The notes under the pieces: generated by a model | Seen by the model: only the letters and a program-made list of their open reading frames with translations | The model's database searches: none | Told to the model about the DNA's origin: nothing | Shown here: one piece after another, positions 50,094 through 59,454 of the stretch | How the letters are laid out: every line of letters starts with the position of its first letter | Numbering within the stretch: position 1 is the first letter of the stretch | NCBI RefSeq assembly: GCF_035942955.1 | Contig: NZ_DASZCQ010000217.1 | Coordinates: 41,866 to 105,865 of the forward strand | Source: DASYTH01 sp035942955 | GTDB lineage: Bacteria; Actinomycetota; Actinomycetes; Mycobacteriales; Pseudonocardiaceae | Reading direction: 5' to 3' | Length of the DNA: 64,000 nt | Position numbers and translations under genes: made by a program

Positions 50094-52904
50094 CGTCAGC
50101 ACACTGAACTCTCCGCGTGCCCAGGAGATCAGGAAAGTTCGCACCTCATCGGAGAATGTCGGGTCCAGCATATCCCACTCGAGGTCCAAGTTCATGTCGC
50201 CTTGAGTACGCACGGTGATCAACCTGCGCAACAGTTGCGCCGTGCGAGGTAGCGGGCCAGAGGAGAACAAATGCGTACGTGTTTCCAGATAGGGCAAGGA
50301 AAGCAAAACCATTGGAGCGAGCGGCGCATCGCGCCTAGTAAGGTCAGCAATCAGTTTATCGTAAAACTCGTTGAGGCGTGGCCTTATCTGGCTAAAGTGA
50401 CTCCACCAGCGCTCGTCCGAGATCCAGGGCCGCCCGGCGGCCACCAGCGCATTGCACAATTTTGTGACGTCGAGGGATGTGCCACCGATAGCCATGCCCG
50501 AGCTGAGTAGCTGATCGGCGAGCGAGGGAAGGGGCTTGGTCAGGAAAGCATTTCCGAGGTATAGCGGCCATGGCCCGAACTTCGTGACGATGCGATCGGC
50601 TTCTTCCCCTGTAACAATGCATCCCCAGGGGCTGCTTTCTCTCCACGTGTGAATGACTGAGGCATGCCGATCGCGAAAATCTTGGCGAGCCTGTTCCCAC
50701 TCTTGTAGAGTCCGGTCGTCCGCGTCGATGGAATCTCCGAATAGGCGGAGGCTGACGAATAGAGCGGTCTCGCTCCCGGACTCGACCACGCGGTCCAGAA
50801 TTGCTACTAAGAATCGACGTACCGCGGGTAGATTCCCTGGTGAGCAGTTGCCTATCAAGATCCGTAACGCGCTATCCGAGGTTTGGACCTCGGCGAATAT
50901 TTCGCCGTGAGCGCGATAGTGGAACCGATCTCTAATATCGCCTTCAAGCGAAGCGTTCAGTGCGGCGGTCACGACTTCAGCGATCACGTCCTGGCTGGGA
51001 TGCAGGTAGCCAAGAGTGCGCGCAGAGAACTGGTTAAGTCGTGAACGTTCATGGATATCATCGGGTGTCTCCGCGAGCACCAGGCGCAAGAATGCGTCCA
51101 CGCCACCGTCGACATTGCGGTCCAGAAGTTGCAGCGCAATTTGAGCGACAACCTCCCATTGGCCGGCCAGCACCTTGGGGCGCAACGCGTCCCATAGTTG
51201 ATGTGCCGTGGGACGGGCGCGCACGAGGTGCTCAGCTGCGAAGTACTCCAGGAAAGTCCGGTGGGTGAAGCCGTAGCGCGGCTCGATGTCGGTCGCCCCC
51301 ACATCGGTCAAGATCCAGGCGCGTCCGGTGCAGAAGTCGACGAATTGTTCAGCGGTCGCGATAGCTTCGTCCTCGTCAAATCGCTTTGCCACCAGGTGAT
51401 CGGTCAGGATCTGCACGATTCGATGACGGAGCTGAGCTTTGCCAGACTCCTCGGCGTTGAACAACTGCCATGCCAAGTACTGCACCGCCCCGCGCAACCG
51501 GCCCTGGAACTGCAGAGGCAACGTAATACCGCGCATGGAATCCCAGCGGTCGAACAGCATCACGGCGCATCGCTCGTAGACCTGCGCGAGGTTCAAGGGA
51601 ATGTAATGCTCACTGGAATACATGGCGCAAAGCAGGGCCAGCAGCAGCGGGTTCGCCCGCAACTCCGCAATGTTCTTGCTCTCGGTCAAGAACGAGCTCG
51701 CCATCCGGGTACGTTCGCCCTCCGGCGTACTATCGTCGAGTGCGAACCATCGTATGGCATACTTGCTCACCTGGTCTTCGCCGAGTTCGGCGACCACGCC
51801 GGTGGTGAAGAGCTGGCGGTCCAGTGGCACATCCCAATAACCGATCCGCCGCGCCGTGACGAGTACCGGGACGAGTGGATAGCGGCTCACGAAGCCATGT
51901 ACCAGCTGGACGAACTTGCGCCGCAACTCAGGCTCCATCAATTCGTCCAAGCCGTCCAGCAGCACCAGGGCGCGTCCGTTTCGCAGCAGGTAGTCGACGG
52001 CTTTCGGCGGTGGCTCAAGATTGTACGGGTCGCCACAGACATGTTCCAGATACTGCGCCAATCCTTTGCCCCCTGCGCGGAACGAACCAGCGAAGTTGCG
52101 CAGCACCAGCAGGAACGGCACTCTGCCCTCGGCGCCGGGAACGAGGTCGGACGCGACGTCGTGGGCAAGTTTCGCCGCGAGAGTGGACTTTCCCGCGCCA
52201 GGGTCGCCCAGAATGACCGATCGCTGACCAGGCAACGCCAGCTCTTCCAGGTTAGGTGTCCGAAAATCCCCGTATTCCGCACGCAGCACGGGCTCGACAT
52301 AAAGTTGGCCATAAGGCACGGAACGGCTGACGCCCAGGTGTGGCAAACGCATGTGCCCATGGATGGTGGCGACTTGAGCGCGAAGCTGCCGGGCGAAATC
52401 ATGGAACTCCGCCAGGTTGGCTACTTCGCGCAGCAATCGCGAGTTGGCGGCCGCGGCAGCGGTCAGGTGGGCCGCACTAGCGCATACCTCCGGTTTCAGC
52501 TGAGACCCCAACGGCACCTCGAACGTGGTGAGCAACGCGCTGAGCAGCACGTCGGAGCCAGTGACCAGCAGTTCGCGGCGTAGCCCTGCCGAATGGCGCA
52601 ACCCGTGGCGCATCTGCTCCCGGATGTCGACTGTCAGGCCCTCCCATGACACGTCCCCGAGCAGACGACCAAGCACGAATTGGAGCACAATTTCCTCGAA
52701 GTCGGGCGAGCTAAGATAATCGTTGAGCCCACGAACTTCCGCCTCGTCCAACTCCGCAAGGAATCCCTGAGCCACCTGGCCGGGCACCAAGGTTCTCGCA
52801 TTCCAGCGAAGACGCCTGCTCGCGCGGCGGGTCTTCATCGTACCGAAGAGCTTCTGCCCCACCCGCTCGATCGCCCGCGACACGGGCCCTTCCAGTCCAG
52901 ACAT
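50064..52904 (-). CDS. NACHT-domain NTPase (STAND), likely antiphage defence protein
   Basis: 946 residues from the ATG giving MSGLEGPVSRAIERVG; ATG 52952 would add 16. A helical N-terminal region (~1-190), then NACHT: Walker A ILGDPGAGKST, Walker B ALVLLDGLDEL, sensor-like VLVTARRIGYW, and the downstream helical ELRANPLLLALLCAMY and FTHRTFLEYFAAEHLV motifs. The C-terminal ~350 residues are helical without LRR, WD or TPR signatures and may be the sensor. Bacterial NACHT proteins sense phage and trigger cell death. About 55% GC in a counted line versus ~70% or more around, hence acquired. Single gene, no evident effector domain. Confidence 0.88.
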   Translation of the reverse strand: MSGLEGPVSRAIERVGQKLFGTMKTRRASRRLRWNARTLVPGQVAQGFLAELDEAEVRGLNDYLSSPDFEEIVLQFVLGRLLGDVSWEGLTVDIREQMRHGLRHSAGLRRELLVTGSDVLLSALLTTFEVPLGSQLKPEVCASAAHLTAAAAANSRLLREVANLAEFHDFARQLRAQVATIHGHMRLPHLGVSRSVPYGQLYVEPVLRAEYGDFRTPNLEELALPGQRSVILGDPGAGKSTLAAKLAHDVASDLVPGAEGRVPFLLVLRNFAGSFRAGGKGLAQYLEHVCGDPYNLEPPPKAVDYLLRNGRALVLLDGLDELMEPELRRKFVQLVHGFVSRYPLVPVLVTARRIGYWDVPLDRQLFTTGVVAELGEDQVSKYAIRWFALDDSTPEGERTRMASSFLTESKNIAELRANPLLLALLCAMYSSEHYIPLNLAQVYERCAVMLFDRWDSMRGITLPLQFQGRLRGAVQYLAWQLFNAEESGKAQLRHRIVQILTDHLVAKRFDEDEAIATAEQFVDFCTGRAWILTDVGATDIEPRYGFTHRTFLEYFAAEHLVRARPTAHQLWDALRPKVLAGQWEVVAQIALQLLDRNVDGGVDAFLRLVLAETPDDIHERSRLNQFSARTLGYLHPSQDVIAEVVTAALNASLEGDIRDRFHYRAHGEIFAEVQTSDSALRILIGNCSPGNLPAVRRFLVAILDRVVESGSETALFVSLRLFGDSIDADDRTLQEWEQARQDFRDRHASVIHTWRESSPWGCIVTGEEADRIVTKFGPWPLYLGNAFLTKPLPSLADQLLSSGMAIGGTSLDVTKLCNALVAAGRPWISDERWWSHFSQIRPRLNEFYDKLIADLTRRDAPLAPMVLLSLPYLETRTHLFSSGPLPRTAQLLRRLITVRTQGDMNLDLEWDMLDPTFSDEVRTFLISWARGEFSVLTPPLESLRRT

Positions 52905-52956
52905 CACATGCAATATCAGACCACGGTCTCGGCCTCGACGAAACCACGTCATCGAT

Positions 52957-52970
52957 CGGCATATATGCCG
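52957..52970 (-). promoter_or_regulatory. Palindrome at the NACHT promoter
   Basis: CGGCATATATGCCG, a perfect 14-bp palindrome containing a CATATA/TATATG -10 on the minus strand. It lies 4 bases before the alternative ATG at 52952. The region 52905-53211 otherwise holds only promoter sequence for the two divergent genes. Confidence 0.45.
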
Positions 52971-53211
52971 GTGTTGGCATTCGAACCCGCATCCGCCGCA
53001 CGCGTGCGGCCGTGACCCCGCGGTCGGGACTGCGGCAGGACCCATTGCGCTCTCTTCGGCAATACACCGAATCAACCCGCTCGAGCGCCAGCCAGGCTGC
53101 CGTTTTGATCTCTGCCGTTGCGGCGACCCAGTCAGCCCACGGCCGGAGTCCAGATATCCCCGCAGCACGCGGTCAGCACTTCACCTGCCCGTCGGTGCAC
53201 CATGGGGACCC

Positions 53212-53862
53212 ATGAGGTGGCTGCGCCGGCGGCGATCAGGTCAAGGGGTGAGCCCGGGAGATCCCCGGGAACTGGCTGAGCGGTTCTGGTCGGGTTGGCG
53301 CGAGTTGCTGCCGGAGGTGGCGGCGGCGCTGGGGGATCGGGAGCCCAACCGGGTGGAGAACCAGCTGTGTGAGCTGGTGGCGGCGGTGCATCCGAGGCTG
53401 CACTTCACGATCGACCGGGGGCAGCGGGCGGTCTACGCGCTGGTGGTGAGTGGGCAGGAGGATCCGGAGTTGCGGCCGTACACCGACGCGTGGAAGGCGG
53501 CGGCGCCGGCGGACGATGGGCTCTGGGAGTACCACGACTCGGTGCCGGCGGTGCCGGATCCGACGAAGGTGACGGTGAACCTGGGAGTGCACCGGATCGC
53601 GTTGGCCGACGTCAGGGTGGTCGCGCAGGTGGACGACGCTGCCGGTGTGGTCGACGTGGCGGTGCACCATCCGGCGATGGCCGAGCTGGAGCCGGCGGCG
53701 CGGGCGGCGATGACGTTTCTGCCGCTCGATGCCACCCTCGGTGAGCGCCTCGCCGGGGAACGGCTGCGGAGAGTGGAGACCGCGGTGGCCGAGCCGAGTG
53801 GCACGATCGGGCTGCTCGAGCTCCGCGATCTTGTGCGCGAACTGGCTAGTCTGCACCCGTGA
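53212..53862 (+). CDS. Hypothetical protein upstream of ligA
   Basis: 216 residues, soluble, mixed alpha/beta. DGLWEYHDSVPAVPDP and VTVNLGVHRIALADVRVVAQV are its most ordered stretches. It begins with an Arg-rich tail and has no recognised motif. The stop overlaps the ligA GTG by 4 bases (GTGA), so it is translated with DNA ligase, which alone does not define its role. Confidence 0.75.
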   Translation: MRWLRRRRSGQGVSPGDPRELAERFWSGWRELLPEVAAALGDREPNRVENQLCELVAAVHPRLHFTIDRGQRAVYALVVSGQEDPELRPYTDAWKAAAPADDGLWEYHDSVPAVPDPTKVTVNLGVHRIALADVRVVAQVDDAAGVVDVAVHHPAMAELEPAARAAMTFLPLDATLGERLAGERLRRVETAVAEPSGTIGLLELRDLVRELASLHP

Positions 53863-55985
53863 CCAGTGTTGATGAGCAGGGCGGGGCCGAGGGCGTTGAG
53901 GACGTCCCGACCGACGTCCGCGAGCGCCACGCCACCCTGGCCGAGGAGATCCACGGCCACCGTTTCCGCTACTTCGTGCTCGACCGCCCGACGATCTCGG
54001 ACGCCGAGTTCGACAAGCTGTGGCACGAGCTGCTGAGACTGGAGAAGGAGCATCCGGCGCTCGTCACCCCGGACTCGCCGAGCCAGCAGGTCGGTGGCAC
54101 CTTCTCCACCGACTTTGCCACGTTCGACCATCTCGAGCGCATGCTCAGCCTGGACAACACGTTCGACGAGGAGGAGCTCGCCGCGTGGTTCGACAGGGTC
54201 GAGCGGGCCGGCGGGGATGGCGCCAAGTATCTCTGCGAGCTGAAGATCGACGGGCTCGCGATCAACCTCCTGTACCGCAACGGCCGCCTGGTTCGGGGCC
54301 TGACCAGGGGAGACGGGCGCACCGGTGAGGACGTCACGCTCAACGTGCGCACCCTGCGCGCCGTACCCGAGCAGCTCACCGGCACCGACGAGTTCCCGGT
54401 GCCCGAGCTGGTCGAGGTGCGCGGTGAGGTGTTCTTCCTGGTGGCGGACTTCCTCGAGCTCAACGCCAAGCTCGTCGAGGCGGGCAAGGAACCGTTCGCC
54501 AACCCGCGCAACACGGCCGCCGGATCCCTGCGCCAGAAGGACCCGAAGGTCACCGCGAGCCGCAACCTCCAGCTGATCTGTCACGGTCTCGGCAAGCGTG
54601 CGGGGTTCGAGCCGGTCGCGCAGTCCGACGCGTACCGGGCGCTCGCTGCCTGGGGGCTGCCGGTGTCCAAGCACACCAAGGTGCTGTCCACCCGCGACGA
54701 GGTGTTCGAGCACATCCGGCACTGGGGTGAGCGCCGGCACGACCTCGACCACGAGATCGACGGCATCGTCGTGAAGGTGGACGAGGTGGCCCTGCAGCGC
54801 AGGCTCGGCACCACGTCGCGCGCGCCGCGCTGGGCGATCGCCTACAAGTACCCGCCGGAGGAGGCCACGACCACGCTGCTGGACATCAAGGTCAACGTGG
54901 GGCGCACCGGCCGGATCACCCCGTTCGCCGTGATGGAGCCGGTCAAGGTGGCCGGCTCGACGGTCGAGCGGGCGACCCTGCACAACGCCAGCGAGGTCAA
55001 GCGCAAGGGCGTGCTGATCGGCGACCGGGTCGTGATCCGCAAGGCCGGCGACGTGATCCCCGAGGTGCTCGGCCCGGTGATCGACGCGCGCCCGGACGAC
55101 GCGCGCGAGTTCGTCATGCCGACGCACTGCCCGTCCTGCGGCACCGAGCTCGGCTACGAGAAGGAGGGCGACGCCGACCTGCGCTGCCCCAACGGCAGGT
55201 CCTGCCCGGCGCAGCTGCTCGAGCGGCTGTTCCACCTTGCCGGCCGGGGCGCGTTCGACATCGAGGTGCTCGGCTACGAGGGCGCCTACGCCCTGCTCAA
55301 GTCCGGGGTGATCCACAACGAGGCCGACCTCTTCGACCTCGACGAGGACAAACTGTCCCAAGTGGAGCTGTTCCGGGTGAAGGCGGGCGGGCTCTCGGCG
55401 AACGGGCGCCGGCTGCTGGCCAACCTGGACGCGGCCAAGAATCGTCCACTGTGGAAAGTCCTGGTCGCACTGTCGATCCGGCACGTGGGACCGACCGCGG
55501 CGCAGGCGCTGGCCCGCGAGTTCGGCTCGCTGGACCGGATCGCGTCGGCGAGCGAGCAGGAGCTGTCCGACACCGAGGGCGTCGGGCCGCGGATCGCCGC
55601 GTCGATCAGGGAGTGGTTCGAGGTCGACTGGCACCGCGAGGTCGTCGAGAAGTGGCGGCGCGCCGGGGTGCGGATGGTCGAGGAGCGCGACGAGTCCATC
55701 CCGCGCCACCTCGAGGGCCTGTCCGTCGTGGTCACCGGCAGCCTGAGCGGGTTCTCCCGGGACGAGGCCAAGGAGGCGATCATGGCCAGGGGCGGCAAGG
55801 CGTCCGGCTCGGTGTCCAAGAACACGGCGTTCGTGGTGGCCGGTGACTCGCCGGGATCCAAGTACGACAAGGCCGTGCAGCTCAAGGTGCCGATCCTGGA
55901 CGAGGACGGCTTCCGCGTGCTGCTCGACTCCGGCCCGGACGCGGCCCGCGAGGTGGCGACGGTAGGGGAGGAAACCGTTGAGTGA
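53859..55985 (+). CDS. ligA: NAD-dependent DNA ligase
   Basis: 708 residues. Ia/adenylation domain with catalytic Lys in LCELKIDGLAINL, nucleotide-binding RGEVFF, EIDGIVVKVDE, OB fold, zinc cluster CPSCGTE...CPNGRSC, helix-hairpin-helix region (LSDTEGVGPRIAASI) and a C-terminal BRCT (LEGLSVVVTGSLSGFSRDEA). Seals nicks in replication and repair. GTG start coupled to the upstream gene; overlaps the GNAT gene by 8 bases. Confidence 0.97.
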   Translation: MTSVDEQGGAEGVEDVPTDVRERHATLAEEIHGHRFRYFVLDRPTISDAEFDKLWHELLRLEKEHPALVTPDSPSQQVGGTFSTDFATFDHLERMLSLDNTFDEEELAAWFDRVERAGGDGAKYLCELKIDGLAINLLYRNGRLVRGLTRGDGRTGEDVTLNVRTLRAVPEQLTGTDEFPVPELVEVRGEVFFLVADFLELNAKLVEAGKEPFANPRNTAAGSLRQKDPKVTASRNLQLICHGLGKRAGFEPVAQSDAYRALAAWGLPVSKHTKVLSTRDEVFEHIRHWGERRHDLDHEIDGIVVKVDEVALQRRLGTTSRAPRWAIAYKYPPEEATTTLLDIKVNVGRTGRITPFAVMEPVKVAGSTVERATLHNASEVKRKGVLIGDRVVIRKAGDVIPEVLGPVIDARPDDAREFVMPTHCPSCGTELGYEKEGDADLRCPNGRSCPAQLLERLFHLAGRGAFDIEVLGYEGAYALLKSGVIHNEADLFDLDEDKLSQVELFRVKAGGLSANGRRLLANLDAAKNRPLWKVLVALSIRHVGPTAAQALAREFGSLDRIASASEQELSDTEGVGPRIAASIREWFEVDWHREVVEKWRRAGVRMVEERDESIPRHLEGLSVVVTGSLSGFSRDEAKEAIMARGGKASGSVSKNTAFVVAGDSPGSKYDKAVQLKVPILDEDGFRVLLDSGPDAAREVATVGEETVE

Positions 55986-56478
55986 CCTGACGATCCGGCT
56001 GGCCAGGCCGGCGGAGCTGGACGCGGTCGGCGCGCTGACCCTGCGCGCGTACCAGGCGGACGGCTACTTCGCCAACGGCGTCAAGACCGACTACGCCGCC
56101 GAGCTGTCCGACGCCCGCACCCGCGCCGACGAGGGGGAGCTGCTGGTCGCGGTGGACGCCGAGGACCGGCTGCTCGGCACCGTGACGATGGCCCGGCCGG
56201 GCACCCGGTACGCCGAGGTGTCCCGCGCCGGCGAGCTGGAGTTCCGCATGCTCGCCGTCGACCCGGACGCCCGCCGGCGCGGGGTCGGCCTCGCGCTGGT
56301 GCAGGCCGTGCTCGACCGCGCCCGCGAGCTCGGGTTGCCCAGGGTCGTGCTGTCCAGCCACGAGAAGATGACCCCGGTGCACGGGCTGTACCAGCGCCTG
56401 GGCTTCAGCCGGCTGCCGGAGCGGGACTGGAGCCCGGTGCCCGGCGTCCGGCTGATCGCCTTCGAGCTGGACCTCTAA
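55978..56478 (+). CDS. GNAT-family N-acetyltransferase
   Basis: 166 residues from a TTG start supported by GGGGAGGAAA just upstream. ELEFRMLAVDPDARRRGVGLAL carries the acetyl-CoA binding R/Q-x-x-G-x-G/A loop. Substrate unknown. Cotranslated with ligA. Confidence 0.88.
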   Translation: MSDLTIRLARPAELDAVGALTLRAYQADGYFANGVKTDYAAELSDARTRADEGELLVAVDAEDRLLGTVTMARPGTRYAEVSRAGELEFRMLAVDPDARRRGVGLALVQAVLDRARELGLPRVVLSSHEKMTPVHGLYQRLGFSRLPERDWSPVPGVRLIAFELDL

Positions 56479-56480
56479 CC

Positions 56481-56557
56481 GGCGTGTTGGCGCGTGGCGT
56501 CGCCGTGTTGGCACCTGGCGCGTGAGCGGCAAACACAGCGACGTGAGCGGCAAACAC
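56481..56557 (+). repeat. 21-nt-period repeat module at convergent junction, copy 1
   Basis: GTGTTGGC at 56484 and 56505 (period 21), then GTGAGCGGCAAACAC at 56522 and 56543 (period 21). The first set can pair with the AAACACGCC of the second, making a terminator-like hairpin between two convergent genes. Same module as 60954-61045 but inverted. Confidence 0.8.
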
Positions 56558-56561
56558 GCCG

Positions 56562-57215
56562 CTAGTCGGCGAGCACGACCGCGACGATCCCGGCCAGGTG
56601 GGCGAGCCGCGCGACCTCGGCCGCGCGGAACATCGGGCCGCCGGGGCGGCCGACCAGCAGCACCCGGTCCGGCTTGCCGAGCGGGGTCGCGGCCAGCTCG
56701 GTGCCCAGCTCCCGCCAGGTCTCCGGCACCCAGGCCTCCTCGCCGTCCAGCACGGTGGCCCTGGCCAGCGGCATCCAGGGCAGCTGCAGGGTCTGGATCT
56801 CCGGGGCCGCGGTGCTCGCCGCCAGCCGGCGCGCGCCCCCGGCGTCCGACGCCACGACGAGCGCCCACCCGGCCCGGATGATCTTGGGTACGCCCTCGGT
56901 GAAGGTGGCCATGCCGTCGTCCGGCTGGGCGGCGACCTCCTCCACCAACTCCAGCTCCCGGTGGGTGTCCAGGACGCCGGCGTAGGGTCGGACCGCGTCC
57001 ACCTCGACTCCGGAGACCGACTCGGCGGCCGTGATCAGCACGTCCGGCAGCCGCCCCTTGGGCAGCTCCACCACGAGGTCGTCGATCGCCACCCCGGATC
57101 CGCGCTCGACCACGTCCACGCTGAGGATGTCGGCCCCGATCGCGCCGAGGGCGGTGGCCACCGCCCCCAGGGTGCCCGGGACGTCCGGGAGCTGGACCCG
57201 GATCAGGAAGGACAA
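56562..57215 (-). CDS. ACT-domain amino acid-binding protein (Rv3013-like)
   Basis: 217 residues from TTG; GGGAGG lies 8 bases upstream and the length equals the mycobacterial homologue. FLIRVQLPDVPGTLGAVATAL is an ACT N-terminal strand-helix; VSGVEVDAVRPYAGVLDTH follows. The C-terminal half (AGWALVVASDAGGARRL onward) is a second domain with no clear family, partly GAF-like. Probably senses an amino acid; divergent from gatC. Confidence 0.85.
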   Translation of the reverse strand: MSFLIRVQLPDVPGTLGAVATALGAIGADILSVDVVERGSGVAIDDLVVELPKGRLPDVLITAAESVSGVEVDAVRPYAGVLDTHRELELVEEVAAQPDDGMATFTEGVPKIIRAGWALVVASDAGGARRLAASTAAPEIQTLQLPWMPLARATVLDGEEAWVPETWRELGTELAATPLGKPDRVLLVGRPGGPMFRAAEVARLAHLAGIVAVVLAD

Positions 57216-57461
57216 GGCGAACGCCTCCCACAGCTGCGTAGTCTTCCGCGCGACTTCCCGCAAGCCGCGCGTGCCGGCCGACGATTCTCGCAGACCAGAC
57301 TGTCCCCACGTCCGAGTGTTCCGGTTGGCGGGAACGGCTCCGGTCTACACCCCTACCTCCCGGCCTAACAACCCATTCGGGCCGACCGGGGGACCGGAAA
57401 TAGACTCGCCCCTACGTCCCATGTCAACCCGCCACCGTGAACACCCAGGGGGTTCGCCGCA

Positions 57462-57761
57462 GTGCCCACCATCTCGCGCGACGAGGTCGCGCACCTCGCC
57501 CGGCTGGCCAGGTTGGCCGTCACCGACGCCGAGCTGGACACCTTCGCAGGTCAGCTGGACGTGATCCTGGAGTCGGTGGCCAGTGTGACCGAGGTCGCAG
57601 CCGACGACATCCCGCCGACCTCGCACGCCGTGCCGCTGACCAACGTCTTCCGGGACGACCTGCCGCGACCGGTGCTCACCCCCCGGCAGGCCCTGGCCGG
57701 TGCGCCGGCCGAGGAGGACGGCCGGTTCCGGGTGCCGCGGATCCTGGGGGAACAGGCATGA
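57462..57761 (+). CDS. gatC: Asp/Glu-tRNA amidotransferase subunit C
   Basis: 99 residues from GTG behind CAGGGGG. ISRDEVAHLARLARLAVTDAEL and the tail DGRFRVPRILGEQA are typical GatC. Stabilises GatA in the complex that amidates misacylated Glu-tRNA(Gln) and Asp-tRNA(Asn). Overlaps gatA (ATGA). Confidence 0.95.
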   Translation: MPTISRDEVAHLARLARLAVTDAELDTFAGQLDVILESVASVTEVAADDIPPTSHAVPLTNVFRDDLPRPVLTPRQALAGAPAEEDGRFRVPRILGEQA

Positions 57762-59263
57762 GCAGCGAGCTGATTCGCCGCACCGCCGCCGAGCTGGCCG
57801 CGATGATCCAGGCCCGGGAGGTCTCCGCGGTGGAGGTGACCCAGGCCCACCTGGACCGGATCGCCGCCGTCGACCACGTCGTACACGCCTTCCTGCACGT
57901 CGACGCCGAGCGGGCGCTGGCCGCGGCGCGGGTGGTCGACGAGGAGGTGGCCGCCGGGCAGGGGCCGGCGTCCCCGCTGGCCGGCGTGCCGCTGGCGCTC
58001 AAGGACGTGCTCACCATGCGGGGCGCGCCGACCACATGCGGCTCGAAGATCCTCGAAAGCTGGCTGCCGCCGTACGACGCCACCGTCACCACCCGGCTGC
58101 TGCAGGCCGGCATCGTCATCCTCGGCAAGACCAACATGGACGAGTTCGCGATGGGCTCGTCCACGGAGAACTCGGCGTTCGGCCCGACCCGCAACCCCTG
58201 GAGCACCGACCGGATCCCCGGCGGCTCGGGCGGCGGCTCGGCGGCGTCGCTGGCGGCCTTCGAGGCGCCCCTGGCGATCGGCACCGACACCGGCGGCTCG
58301 ATCCGCCAGCCCGCCGCGGTCACCGGAACCGTCGGGGTGAAGCCGACCTACGGCGGTGTGTCGCGCTACGGCCTCGTCGCGTTCTCCTCGTCGCTCGACC
58401 AGGCCGGTCCGTGCGCGCGGACCGTGCTGGACGCGGCGCTGCTGCACGAGGTGATCGCCGGGCACGACCCGCTGGACTCCACCTCGATCGACGCGCCGGT
58501 GCCGCCGGTGGTCGCCGCCGCAAGGGAGGGCGCGTCCGGGGATCTGAGCGGGGTGCGGATCGGCGTGGTGGAGGAGTTCTCCGGCGAGTGGTACCAGGCC
58601 GGCGTGCTCGCCTCGTTCCATGCGGCCGTGGAGCGGCTGCGCGAGCTGGGCGCGGAGATCGTCGAGGTGTCCTGCCCGCACTTCACCTACGGGCTGTCCG
58701 CGTACTACCTGATCGCCCCGAGCGAGGCGTCGTCCAACCTGGCCCGGTTCGACGGGATGCGGTACGGGCTGCGCACCGGAAACGGCGGCACCGCCGAGGA
58801 GGTCATGTCGCTGACCAGGGAGGCCGGCTTCGGCCCCGAGGTCAAGCGCCGCATCATGATCGGCACCTACGCGCTGTCGGCCGGCTACTACGACGCCTAC
58901 TACGGCCAGGCGCAGAAGGTGCGCACGCTGATCAGCCGGGACTTCGCCGCCGCGTTCGAGAAGGTCGACGTGCTGGTGTCGCCGACGACCCCGACCACCG
59001 CGTTCCCGATCGGCGAGCGGGTGGACGAGCCGCTGGCCATGTACCGGGCCGACCTGTGCACGATCCCGGCCAACCTGGCCGGCAGCCCGGCCATCAGCGT
59101 CCCGTGTGGACTGTCCGATGAGGACGGACTGCCGGTCGGCCTGCAGGTGATGGCCCCGACGCTGCAGGAGCACCGGATGTACCGGGTGGCCGCCGCGTAC
59201 GAGGCCGCCCGGGGTGAGCCGCTGACCAACCGAGTCCCCGAGCTGGAGATGATGGCGCGATGA
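57758..59263 (+). CDS. gatA: Asp/Glu-tRNA amidotransferase subunit A
   Basis: 501 residues, amidase signature family. Catalytic Lys in VPLALKDVLTM, cis-Ser in GGSGGGSAASLAA and nucleophile Ser in GTDTGGSIRQPAAV. Liberates ammonia from glutamine for GatB. Its stop overlaps a small membrane-protein gene. Confidence 0.97.
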   Translation: MSSELIRRTAAELAAMIQAREVSAVEVTQAHLDRIAAVDHVVHAFLHVDAERALAAARVVDEEVAAGQGPASPLAGVPLALKDVLTMRGAPTTCGSKILESWLPPYDATVTTRLLQAGIVILGKTNMDEFAMGSSTENSAFGPTRNPWSTDRIPGGSGGGSAASLAAFEAPLAIGTDTGGSIRQPAAVTGTVGVKPTYGGVSRYGLVAFSSSLDQAGPCARTVLDAALLHEVIAGHDPLDSTSIDAPVPPVVAAAREGASGDLSGVRIGVVEEFSGEWYQAGVLASFHAAVERLRELGAEIVEVSCPHFTYGLSAYYLIAPSEASSNLARFDGMRYGLRTGNGGTAEEVMSLTREAGFGPEVKRRIMIGTYALSAGYYDAYYGQAQKVRTLISRDFAAAFEKVDVLVSPTTPTTAFPIGERVDEPLAMYRADLCTIPANLAGSPAISVPCGLSDEDGLPVGLQVMAPTLQEHRMYRVAAAYEAARGEPLTNRVPELEMMAR

Positions 59264-59454
59264 GGAAGATGAAGGGCGCGTTCGGCGTCGTCGGGTCGGT
59301 CACCGGGGCTGTCAGCGCCGTCACCAGCCTGAAGCGGGCCAGGGCGGACCGGGACAAGCTGCTGCTGGCCAACGCGATCGCCAGCATCGCGGTCGCCGTG
59401 ACCGGCGCGCTGCTCGCCGTCCGGTCGCTGAAAAAGGGTGGGGACGACGCATGA
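59260..59454 (+). CDS. Small membrane protein between gatA and gatB
   Basis: 64 residues, coupled at both ends by 4-base overlaps (ATGA with gatA and with gatB). Basic start, a Gly/Val stretch, a charged KRARADRDK segment, then a hydrophobic helix ANAIASIAVAVTGALLAVRS and a basic-acidic tail. In M. tuberculosis pfkA occupies this slot instead. No family known to me; conserved coupling suggests it is real. Confidence 0.75.
   Translation: MRKMKGAFGVVGSVTGAVSAVTSLKRARADRDKLLLANAIASIAVAVTGALLAVRSLKKGGDDA

Noticed and set aside
52950..53168. Longer N-terminus for the NACHT protein (up to 1034 residues)
   Set aside because: The extra residues are Cys/Arg-rich and unlike NACHT N-termini; a palindromic promoter-like sequence lies within this stretch.
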